Shown: positions 10,087 to 18,870, counted from the stretch's first letter. The stretch is 64,000 nucleotides of DNA from Vreelandella neptunia (GCF_000712975.1 NZ_JHQL01000002.1:679492-743491), one strand, 5' to 3'. Translations and numbers: made by a program. Notes: generated by a model not told the origin, from the sequence alone.

Positions 10087-10464
10087 ATGAAACGGCAGTC
10101 GGCTTGGCACTCTTCACGTTTTAACGGCGTATTGTTAACCGCCATTCTCACCCTTGGCCTACCATTAACAGGAATGGCCGCACAGGAGCAGGATATGACC
10201 CAGATCCACATCACCATGGGCGGCACACCCGGCGCAGAATTTTCAGCCCAGTGGCGTATCACCCACAACGATGAAACCATCGAGCACCCTGAAACCCGAG
10301 GCACCGTACCCGCTGAATTCACTTTCGAAGGCACTACGCTAGAAGGTACGGTAAAGCTACTTAGCGATGACGAGCGTTTAGAAGTAGATATCGTGAAAGG
10401 CAGTAACCGCTCACGCTCTTCGACCCAAGGCAAAGGCGGTACGCTAACGGTTGTGGTACGTTAA
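10087..10464 (+). CDS. Small secreted protein of unknown function
   Basis: 125 residues with an N-terminal signal peptide: positive MKRQS, a hydrophobic core at about 14-28, and a cleavage site near GMAAQ. The mature part is short, rich in acidic and hydroxyl residues, and looks like a small beta-rich domain (alternating patterns such as AEFTFEGTTLEGTVKL). I recognise no family. It stands alone between hemL and the curli genes, with GAGGT nine bases before the ATG. It could be a periplasmic protein; no link to curli can be shown. Confidence 0.75.
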   Translation: MKRQSAWHSSRFNGVLLTAILTLGLPLTGMAAQEQDMTQIHITMGGTPGAEFSAQWRITHNDETIEHPETRGTVPAEFTFEGTTLEGTVKLLSDDERLEVDIVKGSNRSRSSTQGKGGTLTVVVR

Positions 10465-10481
10465 TATTAATATAGAAACAT

Positions 10482-10508
10482 AAAAAACCGCCCCTTCCGG
10501 GGCGGTTT
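10482..10508 (-). terminator. Terminator of the curlin (csgBA-like) operon, convergent
   Basis: A 10-bp stem AAACCGCCCC/GGGGCGGTTT (10485-10494 with 10499-10508) with loop TTCC. On the minus strand it is followed by a T run, 23 bases past the stop of the csgA-like gene. It may also stop the short plus-strand gene ending at 10464, but that side has no T run. Confidence 0.85.
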
Positions 10509-10530
10509 GAGAGCATTGGCTAACCAAGGA

Positions 10531-11715
10531 TTAGTACTGGATGGTAGAGGCCCAGTTACCAGTACCGCTTTGGGTCACACTTGCAGAACTTCCTACTGAG
10601 CCTACTTGGGTTACTGTCGAGATGTTAGCACTTCCGAAAAGACCACCGAAACCAAAACCGCGTGCTTGTGTAACAGTTGCTTCATGGTCATTGTTAGACT
10701 GAAGAATATATGATTCATTTGAACCAAATGTTCCTGTCTGAGTGACATTTGCGATGTTATCATCGCCAAATTGGCTTATATAAGAGTTTGAACCTCCACT
10801 AACCTGGAATAACGTAGCAGAGTTGTCATTACCCTCTTGCTGGATGTCTGAATCACTGAAAGCACCAACTTGTGTTACAACTGCATCGTTGCCACTGCCA
10901 TCTTGACCTAACTCAGAGAAGTTATCGAAACCTCCTTGAAATACGTCAGCAGTATTGCCATCTGGGCCAATACGACGTTGGCGCATATAGGATGTGTTAT
11001 CGAAACCTAGATCAAGATACGTTGCTTGGTTTAGCCCTCTGTTTTGCGCGATAGCACTTTCACCATTTCCACCTAACTGTGTAGCAGAGGCGTTGTTAGC
11101 ATCCCCGGTTTGGCGAATAACACTATCTTGTGAAAAGCCTGCTTGAACGGATGATGCAACGTTATCTGAAGAGCCGTGCTGAATTACTGAGCGATTGTTG
11201 ATACCAGTTTGGTCAATAAAGGCACTATTATTTTGGTTTCCACCTTGTTCAACTCTGCCTTGGTTATTTGTACCGTTTTGCAATACTTCTGCAAGGCCAG
11301 AATCTAAATCTTGGGAAACATATGAAACGTTATTTGTACCGAATTGATCAACATATGCTTCATTAGGGCCGCCTGAACCGGAAGCTTTTACTTGAATAAC
11401 GTCTGACTGGTTACCAACCCCACCGCCTTGCTGAACACTTGCTTCGTTAGCATTGCTACCTGATCCTGTCTGATCAATATCAGATACATTTTGGCTAGTA
11501 TCAGAGGTTGGACCAAGAAGGTTTAAAGCATTAAGAATATTGCTGCCACTGGGCACCGCAGGTTGAACATTATCCCAAGCATCATTGTCAATGTTGGTAT
11601 TAGGGTTATCAACCCCCCAAGAAACACTGTTATCAAGAGGTAGTTGCTGTGCAAAAGCCATACCGCTCATTGTGATGGTTACAGCAGCGGCTAGAGCAGT
11701 CATTTGAGTCTTCAT
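10531..11715 (-). CDS. csgA: Curlin repeat protein, likely the major curli fibre subunit (CsgA-like, oversized)
   Basis: Secreted amyloid subunit of 394 residues. A signal peptide MKTQMTALAA...GMAFAQ comes first, then an N-terminal stretch of about 70 residues, then imperfect curlin repeats of about 20-24 residues in which N, Q and G recur (for example IDQTGINN, VTQVGAFSD, ISQFGDDNIANVTQTG). I count roughly 14-15 units, against five in the 151-residue E. coli CsgA. The start chosen is the ATG at 11715, which has AGGGG in front and begins a good signal peptide; an ATG at 11739 would place that site inside the gene. It follows the CsgB-like gene on the same strand. Export would use the CsgG pore encoded upstream. 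Major versus minor subunit is inferred from size and order. Confidence 0.85.
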   Translation of the reverse strand: MKTQMTALAAAVTITMSGMAFAQQLPLDNSVSWGVDNPNTNIDNDAWDNVQPAVPSGSNILNALNLLGPTSDTSQNVSDIDQTGSGSNANEASVQQGGGVGNQSDVIQVKASGSGGPNEAYVDQFGTNNVSYVSQDLDSGLAEVLQNGTNNQGRVEQGGNQNNSAFIDQTGINNRSVIQHGSSDNVASSVQAGFSQDSVIRQTGDANNASATQLGGNGESAIAQNRGLNQATYLDLGFDNTSYMRQRRIGPDGNTADVFQGGFDNFSELGQDGSGNDAVVTQVGAFSDSDIQQEGNDNSATLFQVSGGSNSYISQFGDDNIANVTQTGTFGSNESYILQSNNDHEATVTQARGFGFGGLFGSANISTVTQVGSVGSSASVTQSGTGNWASTIQY

Positions 11716-11776
11716 TTTGTTTCCCCTTTTTTCGACCATCTTGCTTTTGGTTGTCTATTGAGCTGCAGATGGCGGC

Positions 11777-12292
11777 TCAATAGGTATCGATAGTGACTGG
11801 ACGTGCACTGCCCGAATTATTTTGTTGCTGGACACTAATGCCGCGTAAGCCACTGCCCGATTGTGAAATCGTAATATCGCCGCTAAAACCCGTTTGATAT
11901 ATATCTGCTCTTAGTGAAAACGCATTGCCTTGCTGACTAATATTGGCAGAATGATTATTACCGACTTGCCATATAACGCCGATATTATTGCCATTACTTT
12001 GTACTATCTCAGCATGATTGTTATTACCACGCTGATGAATATGAGAAAAATTAGCGAATTGATAACTAGCTGAACGTGATTGAGTAACACTGGCTTTATT
12101 ACTGTTACCCTGTTGCTCAATCACACTAATATTGCCTTGTAAAAATGAGGTGTCTATCTCACTTACATACTGAGCAACTCTTGAGTTATCTGCTTGAGCA
12201 ATCATATTCATTCCCAGCAAGCCAATCGTTAAAAGCAAAGCTATGCAGCTTTTATGATTTGCATTGCTCTTAGTCAGGCTTGAAGGTTTCAT
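11777..12292 (-). CDS. csgB: Curlin repeat protein, likely the nucleator/minor subunit (CsgB-like)
   Basis: 171 residues with a signal peptide ending near MIAQA and about five curlin-type repeats (IEQQGNSNKASVTQS, IHQRGNNNHAEIVQS, IWQVGNNHSANISQQG). Its size matches E. coli CsgB (151 residues). It is the first gene of the two-gene curlin operon, 61 bases before the CsgA-like start. In E. coli CsgB anchors to the cell and seeds CsgA polymerisation; that role here is inferred from order and length. No csgC-like gene is seen beside the pair. Confidence 0.82.
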   Translation of the reverse strand: MKPSSLTKSNANHKSCIALLLTIGLLGMNMIAQADNSRVAQYVSEIDTSFLQGNISVIEQQGNSNKASVTQSRSASYQFANFSHIHQRGNNNHAEIVQSNGNNIGVIWQVGNNHSANISQQGNAFSLRADIYQTGFSGDITISQSGSGLRGISVQQQNNSGSARPVTIDTY

Positions 12293-12492
12293 TTCTTACC
12301 CCTTTTGAAACTTTTTGTATCTTTATGTTTCGTATATTTAGTTTGGACTATTTGAAGAAAGTCGCCATAAGAAGTTTTATTGTTGCTGCGACTAAATTTT
12401 TGGTTTTTCTATTAAATTACTAGCTAATAAATTCACACCCCATTGATTAGATAAATCATTACGATAAAATTACATGGGTAAACGACGAAAAT
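12293..12492 (-). promoter_or_regulatory. Likely promoter region of the curlin operon
   Basis: About 200 gene-free, A+T-rich bases lie between the csgG terminator and the csgB-like start. Because the upstream operon is terminated, the curlin genes need their own promoter here, by analogy the target of CsgD. I cannot pick a clear -35/-10 pair. Confidence 0.4.
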
Positions 12493-12523
12493 TAAAAAAA
12501 TGGCCACTCTATGAGTGGCCATT
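12493..12523 (-). terminator. Terminator of the csgDEFG operon
   Basis: An 11-bp stem (12499-12509 with 12513-12523) with a three-base loop, followed on the minus strand by a run of seven T. It lies 50 bases after the csgG stop and separates the export genes from the curlin genes. Confidence 0.88.
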
Positions 12524-12572
12524 AAAACGTTTATATTTTATGTGGTGTTCCCTTGATTTAATTATGCCATGC

Positions 12573-13403
12573 CTACAGCATGGGTATGGGGGCGTTAAGG
12601 TATTCGTCTAAGATAGATTCTTGTAGGCTGGCCCCTGGCGCTAGATTCCATAGCCGGTTTTCTATACCTCTAGCAATAAGATGGATGACCGCAGACTCAA
12701 TCGCCGACATAACCGCTAGCTGCACAGGCTCATTGGTAGTGATACCTGCCTCGGCTTCTAATAATCGGCTAAAGTCGATAAAGCGATAAACCCCAGCTCT
12801 TAGCTCTTTGGAGTAGATCGTTTTGGTGGTCGTGACGTTGGCCAATATTTCGCCGGTTGATATTTCGACGGCACGTAAATTAACCGTCACCTGATCCACT
12901 TGGTACTGGCCTGATGCACCTATGCCGAAATATTCCGCACCGGCGCCTCCGGTTCGTATGTTGGATTCGTAGGCAATAATGCCCCCTTCAAGCATTACCG
13001 AGGCTGCCCTTAACGATGGTAACGTATCAGGCTGACCAAACCGCTCGAATTCTGCGCGAATAATACGACGTTCGGTTAATAAGTTCTGTAACCCAACCCG
13101 CTCTAGGGGAATAAACCAGCCAGAGTCTGAGAGGGCGCCGGTAAGCATTGCCGCTGCCCCTTGGGTCACCGCTGTAGAGAAGGTACTTGCAGGGGCTGGC
13201 CGGTATTGACCTGTTTGGTCGCGGAAGTCATATACGGAAACAAAAATCTTACCCGCTGGCGGCGGTAGCGCAACAAGATCCTGATAGGTTGAGCCTCGTG
13301 GTGTTAAGGTTGCTTCAGCACCTTCTAAATTTTCTGATGTGGCTACCACCCCTGCGCAGCCGCTCAGCAAGCTGACAATGATAAGTGAGGCAATGATTTT
13401 CAT
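12573..13403 (-). CDS. csgG: Curli export pore lipoprotein CsgG
   Basis: Outer-membrane lipoprotein that forms the nonameric pore through which curlins leave. The 276 residues match the E. coli length. The lipobox LLSGC places the lipid on C16. The stretches PAGKIFVSVYDFRDQTGQYRP, STAVTQGA and GWFIPLERVGLQNLLTERRI are typical of the family. It is the last gene of the csgDEFG run, 71 bases after csgF, and a terminator follows. Confidence 0.96.
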   Translation of the reverse strand: MKIIASLIIVSLLSGCAGVVATSENLEGAEATLTPRGSTYQDLVALPPPAGKIFVSVYDFRDQTGQYRPAPASTFSTAVTQGAAAMLTGALSDSGWFIPLERVGLQNLLTERRIIRAEFERFGQPDTLPSLRAASVMLEGGIIAYESNIRTGGAGAEYFGIGASGQYQVDQVTVNLRAVEISTGEILANVTTTKTIYSKELRAGVYRFIDFSRLLEAEAGITTNEPVQLAVMSAIESAVIHLIARGIENRLWNLAPGASLQESILDEYLNAPIPML

Positions 13404-13474
13404 AGTGATCCCCTGATGAAGCAGTTAGCGTTAAGCTTTATTCTCAGTTGTTGGCTATTTATTCTGCTTTTTTG

Positions 13475-13891
13475 TTAAGGATTAAATAAACCACCAACGC
13501 TTATTTCAGTGACATCACCCGTTACCTTATCAACTACTCTAACCACTAGTTGGCCACTGTTATCGCTCACCACAACGCCAAACTCATCACTATCGAAACT
13601 ACCTTCGCTAACTTCACCGCGGCTAACATCAGAGATAAGCTGTGATATCAAGCGGCTTTCTAAACTTTGTAGCAGTCGATCTGTGGAAGATAGTGATTGC
13701 ACGCTGCGCGTATTTGGGTCTTTATTAGTATCTTGTGCTTGAGCTTTGCCCAATAAATAACTACCGGCAAATGGATCACCACCGAAAGAGGGATTAATCG
13801 GTTGGTAAATTAATTCTCCCGAGTATGCATTTGTTCCTATGCCCATTACTGCTATTAACGTAGCGCAGCGAATTTTTACGCGAATGTTCAT
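13475..13891 (-). CDS. csgF: Curli assembly factor CsgF
   Basis: Secreted factor that binds the CsgG pore at the cell surface and couples export to CsgB-driven nucleation. 138 residues, the same length as E. coli CsgF. A signal peptide ends near NAYSG, followed at once by the pore-binding segment ELIYQPINPSFGGDPFAGSY, which is the family's most conserved part. The ATG overlaps the csgE stop by one base (TAATG). Confidence 0.95.
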   Translation of the reverse strand: MNIRVKIRCATLIAVMGIGTNAYSGELIYQPINPSFGGDPFAGSYLLGKAQAQDTNKDPNTRSVQSLSSTDRLLQSLESRLISQLISDVSRGEVSEGSFDSDEFGVVVSDNSGQLVVRVVDKVTGDVTEISVGGLFNP

Positions 13892-14406
13892 TAGAATAAC
13901 TCCTCTTTTCCCAGGTCTTTATCTGATATAAGGGCAGATGCCAGCTGCTGCTGGAGAAGTGCCTCTTCCACAACTTGTACAGCTTCTCCGGCTATGCGGT
14001 CAGCTTCGCTAATCCTGGGAGAGAGCTGTGTCCTAAAGTACATGCGGTTGCCTTCCATAATGGCAACCTGACTACCCCAACGTGCATCGGGGCGCTCCTG
14101 AATGGTAATGGTGGCGTTGCCTATTAGTAGGCTATCCATGGCTCGTTGGCTGAAAGCACGATAGAAGGTCTTGCCAGCCATGGTTACCGTACGGTCCACC
14201 ATGACGCCAGTGAGTTCACTACTGCCGCTTTGTCGGGATTGGATTTCTGGGCCATCGGGGCTTGATAGCTGATTAATTGCATCTACTTCTTCTTGTTCGC
14301 TGGCGGGTAAAGAACTAGGCTCGTTAGCTAAGACGCTTGTTAGCAGCGCGAAATAGACGACAAACGTAAGTAATACAGAGCGAGGTAATTGATAAAGTAG
14401 ATACAT
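13891..14406 (-). CDS. csgE: Curli assembly/transport factor CsgE
   Basis: Periplasmic factor that caps the CsgG channel and brings curlins to it. 171 residues, longer than the 129 of E. coli because of an N-terminal extension of about 50 residues after the signal peptide (cleavage near VLA). The family core follows from GVMVDRTVTMAGKTFYRAF to the end, including WGSQVAIMEGNRMYFRTQLSP. The gene starts 23 bases after the csgD reading frame and overlaps csgF by one base. Confidence 0.92.
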   Translation of the reverse strand: MYLLYQLPRSVLLTFVVYFALLTSVLANEPSSLPASEQEEVDAINQLSSPDGPEIQSRQSGSSELTGVMVDRTVTMAGKTFYRAFSQRAMDSLLIGNATITIQERPDARWGSQVAIMEGNRMYFRTQLSPRISEADRIAGEAVQVVEEALLQQQLASALISDKDLGKEELF

Positions 14407-14428
14407 GGCGATAGGGTCCTTTTGAAAG

Positions 14429-15121
14429 CTACCGATGGCGTTGTAAACTACGTGCGGTTTCTATGTTAGGTAGAATGGGGCCAAGGTTTTGATGAATCCA
14501 ATTAAGTGCTTGAATGCGGTTGTGTACATTAATTTTACGGAAAATGTTATATAGATGAGATTTGACGGTGTGTTCGCTTAAAAACAGTTTTTCGGCAATT
14601 TGTTGATTAGATGAGCCGGCGCTTAATAAAGAGATAATTTCCATTTCTCGGTTCGTTAAGCCACAGGCAGGTCTGAAAGCATTACTTTGGTACTTACGGT
14701 AGAAAAGTATTAACCTTGCCATCAGTTCACGAGACATCCACAGCTCATTATCTAATAAGGCGTGAATGCCTTTGCAAAATACCTCTAAGCTTTCGTTACG
14801 GTAAAAAATCCCTTTTAGTTGAGCGCAAGAAAGTGACTCTAACGCGTGATCCATATCGCGAATATTGAAGGCCGCTAGCGGTGCTTTTGCCAGTGCGTCA
14901 GGAAGCTTTTCCTGCTAGTTTGGTAATGTATCGGCATCAATGTGGTCGCTGTCTATAAGAATAAGTAACTTGCCAGCGATTGTTGGTGGAAGTACGGCAT
15001 CAGGTGTGTAGGTATTAATTTTGCAGCCCGTCTGCGTTTGTAAATAGTCTACAAATAGCTGCAATTGCGGACTATTTTCAGTAATGATATACACCAGACC
15101 TGTGGTTTTTTCCTGCGGCAT
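14429..15121 (-). pseudogene. csgD: csgD, LuxR-type curli master regulator, interrupted by one in-frame amber codon
   Basis: Starting at the ATG at 15121 (AGGA eight bases before), 68 codons give a degenerate receiver-like start (YIITENSPQLQLFVDYLQTQ, LILIDSDHID). Codon 69 is TAG (14915-14917). The same frame then continues without break as QEKLPDALAKAPLAAFNIRD into MDHALESL and on to the stop at 14429. The total of 230 codons is close to the 216 residues of E. coli CsgD. The C-terminal LuxR-type HTH runs from LTNREMEIISLL through SNQQIAEKLFLSEHTVKSHLYN to NRIQALNW. The codon after TAG is CAG, so one C-to-T change in CAG CAG would explain it. Possible readings are a true loss of function, a sequencing error, or suppression. 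The ATG at 14854 has no good ribosome-binding site. Some 280 A+T-rich bases upstream hold its promoter and that of rdgB. Confidence 0.85.
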
Positions 15122-15403
15122 TGGTTAGTCCTCATGGAAAGAAAGCGTGAATAAGTCTGCCTTTGATTGTTGCCTATGAGATACATTTCGTAAAGTTATG
15201 TTACTATGAAACTAGTAAAATAAATTTGAATATCGTTATTCATTTTTTATATAAACATGCAATTAATTGATTAATAAATATTTTATTTACTAAATTAGTA
15301 TTTTGAGATTCATTCGCTCGATTACCTTTGGTAACATTTTCTGGAATTTATACCCTCCACTTTTCCTGCGTAAACTGATGCTTTTTTATTTGGAGACATA
15401 CGG

Positions 15404-16012
15404 ATGTCATCTATTAAGACGCTGGTTTTAGCCAGCAATAATGTTGGGAAGTTAAATGAATTCAATCAGTTGCTTACTCCCTTGGGGTTAGATGTTCGCC
15501 CACAATCTGAATTTGGTGTGCAAGAGGTTGATGAAACGGGGCTTACATTTGTAGAAAACGCATTACTGAAAGCTCGTGAAGCAAGTAATGTGAGTGGATT
15601 GCCTGCATTAGCAGATGACTCTGGCCTTGAAGTAGACGCACTCAATGGTGCGCCAGGTATCTACTCAGCACGCTATGCTGGAGAACCTAAAAGTGATGAG
15701 CGAAATAATGAAAAGTTATTAACGTCGCTTAGCCCCTATGCTGAAGGTCAACGTAGCGGGCGTTATTGGTGTGTATTAGTCTATTTACGCCACCCAGAAG
15801 ATCCTGTGCCTGTTATTGTGCAACGCAGTTGGGAAGGTGAAATTCTGGCACATCCTCGCGGTAACGGTGGTTTTGGTTATGACCCCCTTTTTTGGCTACC
15901 GGATCAAGGAATGAGTGTTGCCGAGTTGCCCAGTGAAACTAAAAACCGGCTTAGTCATCGCGGACGGGCATTACAAGGTTTGGTAGAACTGTTGAAGGTG
16001 GCACATGGCTGA
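15404..16012 (+). CDS. rdgB: XTP/dITP pyrophosphatase (RdgB/HAM1)
   Basis: House-cleaning enzyme that removes dITP, XTP and similar bases from the nucleotide pool. The 202-residue protein shows LASNNVGKLNEF at the start, LADDSGLEVDAL (about 65-76), GFGYDPLFW and SHRGRAL near the end, all family hallmarks. GGAG lies before the ATG. The last 8 bases overlap hemW, the usual arrangement in gammaproteobacteria. Confidence 0.97.
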   Translation: MSSIKTLVLASNNVGKLNEFNQLLTPLGLDVRPQSEFGVQEVDETGLTFVENALLKAREASNVSGLPALADDSGLEVDALNGAPGIYSARYAGEPKSDERNNEKLLTSLSPYAEGQRSGRYWCVLVYLRHPEDPVPVIVQRSWEGEILAHPRGNGGFGYDPLFWLPDQGMSVAELPSETKNRLSHRGRALQGLVELLKVAHG

Positions 16013-17174
16013 GCTATTGCCACCCTTATCTCTTTACATACATACGCCATGGTGTGTGCGTAAGTGCCCTTACTGTGATTTTAACTCCCATGAGCCAAGC
16101 ACTGAGGAGCTGCCTGAAGCCGCTTATCTCACCGCCCTGCTCAATGATCTAGATGGTGATTTATCGTTAGCGGATGAAAGAGAGATTCAAACCATATTTA
16201 TTGGTGGGGGTACACCAAGTCTCTTATCACCAGCTTTTTATGATCAATTATTCAAAGAGATACGCCTTCGGCTGCCTTTCTCTTCTACTATAGAAATTAC
16301 CCTAGAAGCCAATCCTGGCACGACCGAGCAGCAGCGGTTTATTGGTTATCGAGAAGCTGGCATTAATCGTCTGTCTTTAGGAGTTCAGAGTTTTCGCCCT
16401 GAACAGCTTAGCGCGTTGGGGCGTATTCATAGTGGCCAAGAAGCTGTGAATGCTGTTCGCCAGGCCCGTGAAGCTGGGTTTGATAATCTCAATATTGATT
16501 TGATGCATGGGTTACCCAAGCAAACCCCGGCTCAAGCGATGGAGGATATTAATCAAGCATTGGATCTGGGACCAGAGCACCTTTCCTGGTATCAGTTAAC
16601 GCTTGAACCTAATACGGCATTTTTCTCTCAGCCGCCTGTGTTACCAGAAGAAGAGGCACTCTGGGACATTCAAGAAGCTGGGCATCAACGCCTTGAGCAA
16701 GCTGGCTTACGACGCTATGAAATTTCCGCCTACGCGCGAGTAGAGCAACAAAGTCGGCACAATATTAATTATTGGCAGTTTGGCGATTACTTGGGTATTG
16801 GGGCGGGGGCTCATGGAAAGCTGACGACGGTTGACAGTCAGGGGCAGCGGCATATTGAAAGGCGCTGGAAAACACGTCAGCCAGAGGCTTATTTACGCCG
16901 TTCAAATGATCTGCGTGGCTTTGTGGCCGGCAAGCAGCCGATAGCAACACAAGAGCTGCCCCTTGAATTTTCGATGAATGCGTTACGTTTAATCGATGGC
17001 GTCTCCATGGATGTCTGGACGGCTTACACAGGGCAGCCCCCAGCCATGTTACTTGCACGGTTACACAGCGCCTATGAAAAAGGACTTTTAATGGAAATGC
17101 CCGAAAAGCTGCGTGCATCGCCTCAAGGTCTATTATTCTTGAATGAATTGCTGACATTAATAAGCGATGAGTGA
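16005..17174 (+). CDS. hemW: Radical SAM haem chaperone HemW
   Basis: Radical SAM protein once annotated as coproporphyrinogen oxidase and now known as a haem chaperone. The [4Fe-4S] cysteines are C17, C21 and C24 in WCVRKCPYCDFNSH. FIGGGTPSLL follows at about 65-75, and NIDLMHGLP further on. Length 389 is normal. The extra CXXC of true HemN enzymes is not seen near the cluster. It overlaps rdgB by 8 bases. Confidence 0.95.
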   Translation: MAELLPPLSLYIHTPWCVRKCPYCDFNSHEPSTEELPEAAYLTALLNDLDGDLSLADEREIQTIFIGGGTPSLLSPAFYDQLFKEIRLRLPFSSTIEITLEANPGTTEQQRFIGYREAGINRLSLGVQSFRPEQLSALGRIHSGQEAVNAVRQAREAGFDNLNIDLMHGLPKQTPAQAMEDINQALDLGPEHLSWYQLTLEPNTAFFSQPPVLPEEEALWDIQEAGHQRLEQAGLRRYEISAYARVEQQSRHNINYWQFGDYLGIGAGAHGKLTTVDSQGQRHIERRWKTRQPEAYLRRSNDLRGFVAGKQPIATQELPLEFSMNALRLIDGVSMDVWTAYTGQPPAMLLARLHSAYEKGLLMEMPEKLRASPQGLLFLNELLTLISDE

Positions 17175-17222
17175 TCAGCGATATATAAAGTAATTACCCT
17201 GAAGACTATCAAGGAGTGAGTG

Positions 17223-17903
17223 ATGCGTATTTCTCGACTACTGACCCCGCTAGCGGCAGCCATTTTGTTAGCTGGCTGTGCTACCTCAGACCCTTATGGC
17301 GGTCAGACGCAGCGCTCTAGCACGGCGATGGGATCTGGCATTGGTGCTGCCATTGGCGCTGCTGCTGGTGCGCTGTCTGGTGATGGCAGTACTAGCCGTC
17401 GCGATCGTGCCTTAATTGGTGCGGCGGTGGGTGCGGCAGCGGGTGCCGGTGTGGGCGTTTACATGGATCGTCAGGAACAACAGCTGCGTGAAAATCTCCA
17501 GGGCTCACGCATTGAGATCGACCGTCGTGGTGACGATATTGTGCTTAATATGCCTAGTGGCGTTACCTTTGGTTTCGACTCAGCCGACCTTACCAGCGAA
17601 GCACGTAACTCACTTAACCAAGTAGCGAATGTACTGACCCAGTATCAGGATACTCGCGTCAACATTGCTGGCCACACCGATAGCACAGGTGATGCAAGTT
17701 ATAACCAGCGTCTATCTGAGCGTCGTGCCCAGTCTGTTGGTAATTATCTTAGCCAAAATGGCGTTTCATCTGCCCGATTAAACACTAGGGGATACGGTGC
17801 GAATCAGCCGGTGGCTAGTAATGACTCTGAACAGGGGCGTGCACAAAACCGCCGCGTTGAAATCACCTTGACTCCGACGGGAGATGGACAAGGCCAACGC
17901 TAA
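17223..17903 (+). CDS. OmpA-family outer-membrane lipoprotein with glycine-zipper segments (YiaD-like)
   Basis: 226 residues. The lipobox LLAGC puts the lipid at C19. Two glycine-zipper hydrophobic segments follow (GSGIGAAIGAAAGAL at about 35-50 and ALIGAAVGAAAGAGVG at about 60-78). The C-terminal OmpA domain (about 110-220) holds the peptidoglycan-binding pattern AGHTDSTGDASYNQRLSERRA and GRAQNRRVEI. The role is a tether between outer membrane and cell wall. AAGGAG is better placed for the ATG at 17223 than for the GTG just before it. A strong terminator follows. Confidence 0.92.
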   Translation: MRISRLLTPLAAAILLAGCATSDPYGGQTQRSSTAMGSGIGAAIGAAAGALSGDGSTSRRDRALIGAAVGAAAGAGVGVYMDRQEQQLRENLQGSRIEIDRRGDDIVLNMPSGVTFGFDSADLTSEARNSLNQVANVLTQYQDTRVNIAGHTDSTGDASYNQRLSERRAQSVGNYLSQNGVSSARLNTRGYGANQPVASNDSEQGRAQNRRVEITLTPTGDGQGQR

Positions 17904-17933
17904 CGATTTGTAACCTCGGCATTGCCGATAAAC

Positions 17934-17963
17934 GCCCGCTATGCTCACATAGCGGGCTTTTTT
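17934..17963 (+). terminator. Rho-independent terminator after the OmpA-type lipoprotein gene
   Basis: A perfect 10-bp stem (17934-17943 with 17948-17957), loop CTCA, then TTTTTT. It separates this gene from rlmJ. Confidence 0.92.
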
Positions 17964-17986
17964 CGATTCTCTGTTAGCGAGCGACT

Positions 17987-18832
17987 ATGCTGTCTTACCA
18001 ACACGCTTACCATGCCGGTAACTTTGCCGATGTGCAGAAACATTTGACGCTTTACGCAGTGGCTGAGTATTTATTACGTAAAAAAACTGCCATTACATAT
18101 GTAGATACTCATGCGGGACGGGGTCTTTATCCCCTTAACACCAAAGAGACTCAGCGGCTTCAAGAGTACCGCGAGGGCATTTGGCCTCTATGGCAAGCAC
18201 GTGGACAGCTAACGGACCCTTTACTAAACAGTTGGCTAACCACGTTGGGCACTGCCCAGCCCAATGCTTCCGAGCTAACCCATTATCCTGGTTCACCGTG
18301 GTGGCTTTCTCAGCCGCTGCGTGAGCAAGATCGCCTGACGCTATTTGAGCTTCACCCAGGTGAGCATGAGCACTTAAGCGCACAGTCGCTGTCTCCTCAG
18401 GCGCAACGAATCTATGGAGATGGCCTGGCAGGCTTGAGTGGGCTAGTGCCTGTTGCAACACCGCGTTTATGCGTGTTGATTGACCCTAGCTACGAACGTA
18501 AAGCGGAATATCTAGAGGTGGTTGATGCGGTGGCTTATAGCTTGGCAAAAGTGCGACATGCGGTGTTACTGGTGTGGTACCCATTGCTACCAGCAGGCAA
18601 CCACCACTCGCTGCTAAATGGCTTGAGGGAAAGTGGCATCCGTAAAATTTGGCGCAGTGAGCTTCAACGTTATACGCCCAACGAGCAGAGCCATGGCATG
18701 TACGGTAGTGGAATGCTGGTGATTAACCCGCCCTGGGGATTAGATGAGCGTCTAGCGGCGGCAATGGGCCACCTTACGCCGCTGCTAGGCACTGACAGTG
18801 ACTATCGATCAGAGTGGCTGGTAGGCGAATAG
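17987..18832 (+). CDS. rlmJ: 23S rRNA (adenine-2030-N6)-methyltransferase RlmJ
   Basis: SAM-dependent methylase of 281 residues acting on A2030 of 23S rRNA. The start MLSYQHAYHAGNFADVQKH is almost diagnostic. The SAM region YVDTHAGRGLYPL is at about 40, the acidic LIDPSYE at about 164, and a late NPPWGLDE. It stands alone, convergent with mnmE; only 38 bases separate the two ends. Confidence 0.96.
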   Translation: MLSYQHAYHAGNFADVQKHLTLYAVAEYLLRKKTAITYVDTHAGRGLYPLNTKETQRLQEYREGIWPLWQARGQLTDPLLNSWLTTLGTAQPNASELTHYPGSPWWLSQPLREQDRLTLFELHPGEHEHLSAQSLSPQAQRIYGDGLAGLSGLVPVATPRLCVLIDPSYERKAEYLEVVDAVAYSLAKVRHAVLLVWYPLLPAGNHHSLLNGLRESGIRKIWRSELQRYTPNEQSHGMYGSGMLVINPPWGLDERLAAAMGHLTPLLGTDSDYRSEWLVGE

Positions 18833-18870
18833 CTTGTTAGTCACTGCCTGTTATTGACCGAAGCAGATGA

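Noticed and set aside
14429..14854. A separate short LuxR-type regulator gene
   Set aside because: Same frame as the upstream 68 codons with only one TAG between, and no ribosome-binding site at the ATG at 14854. Better read as the 3' part of csgD.
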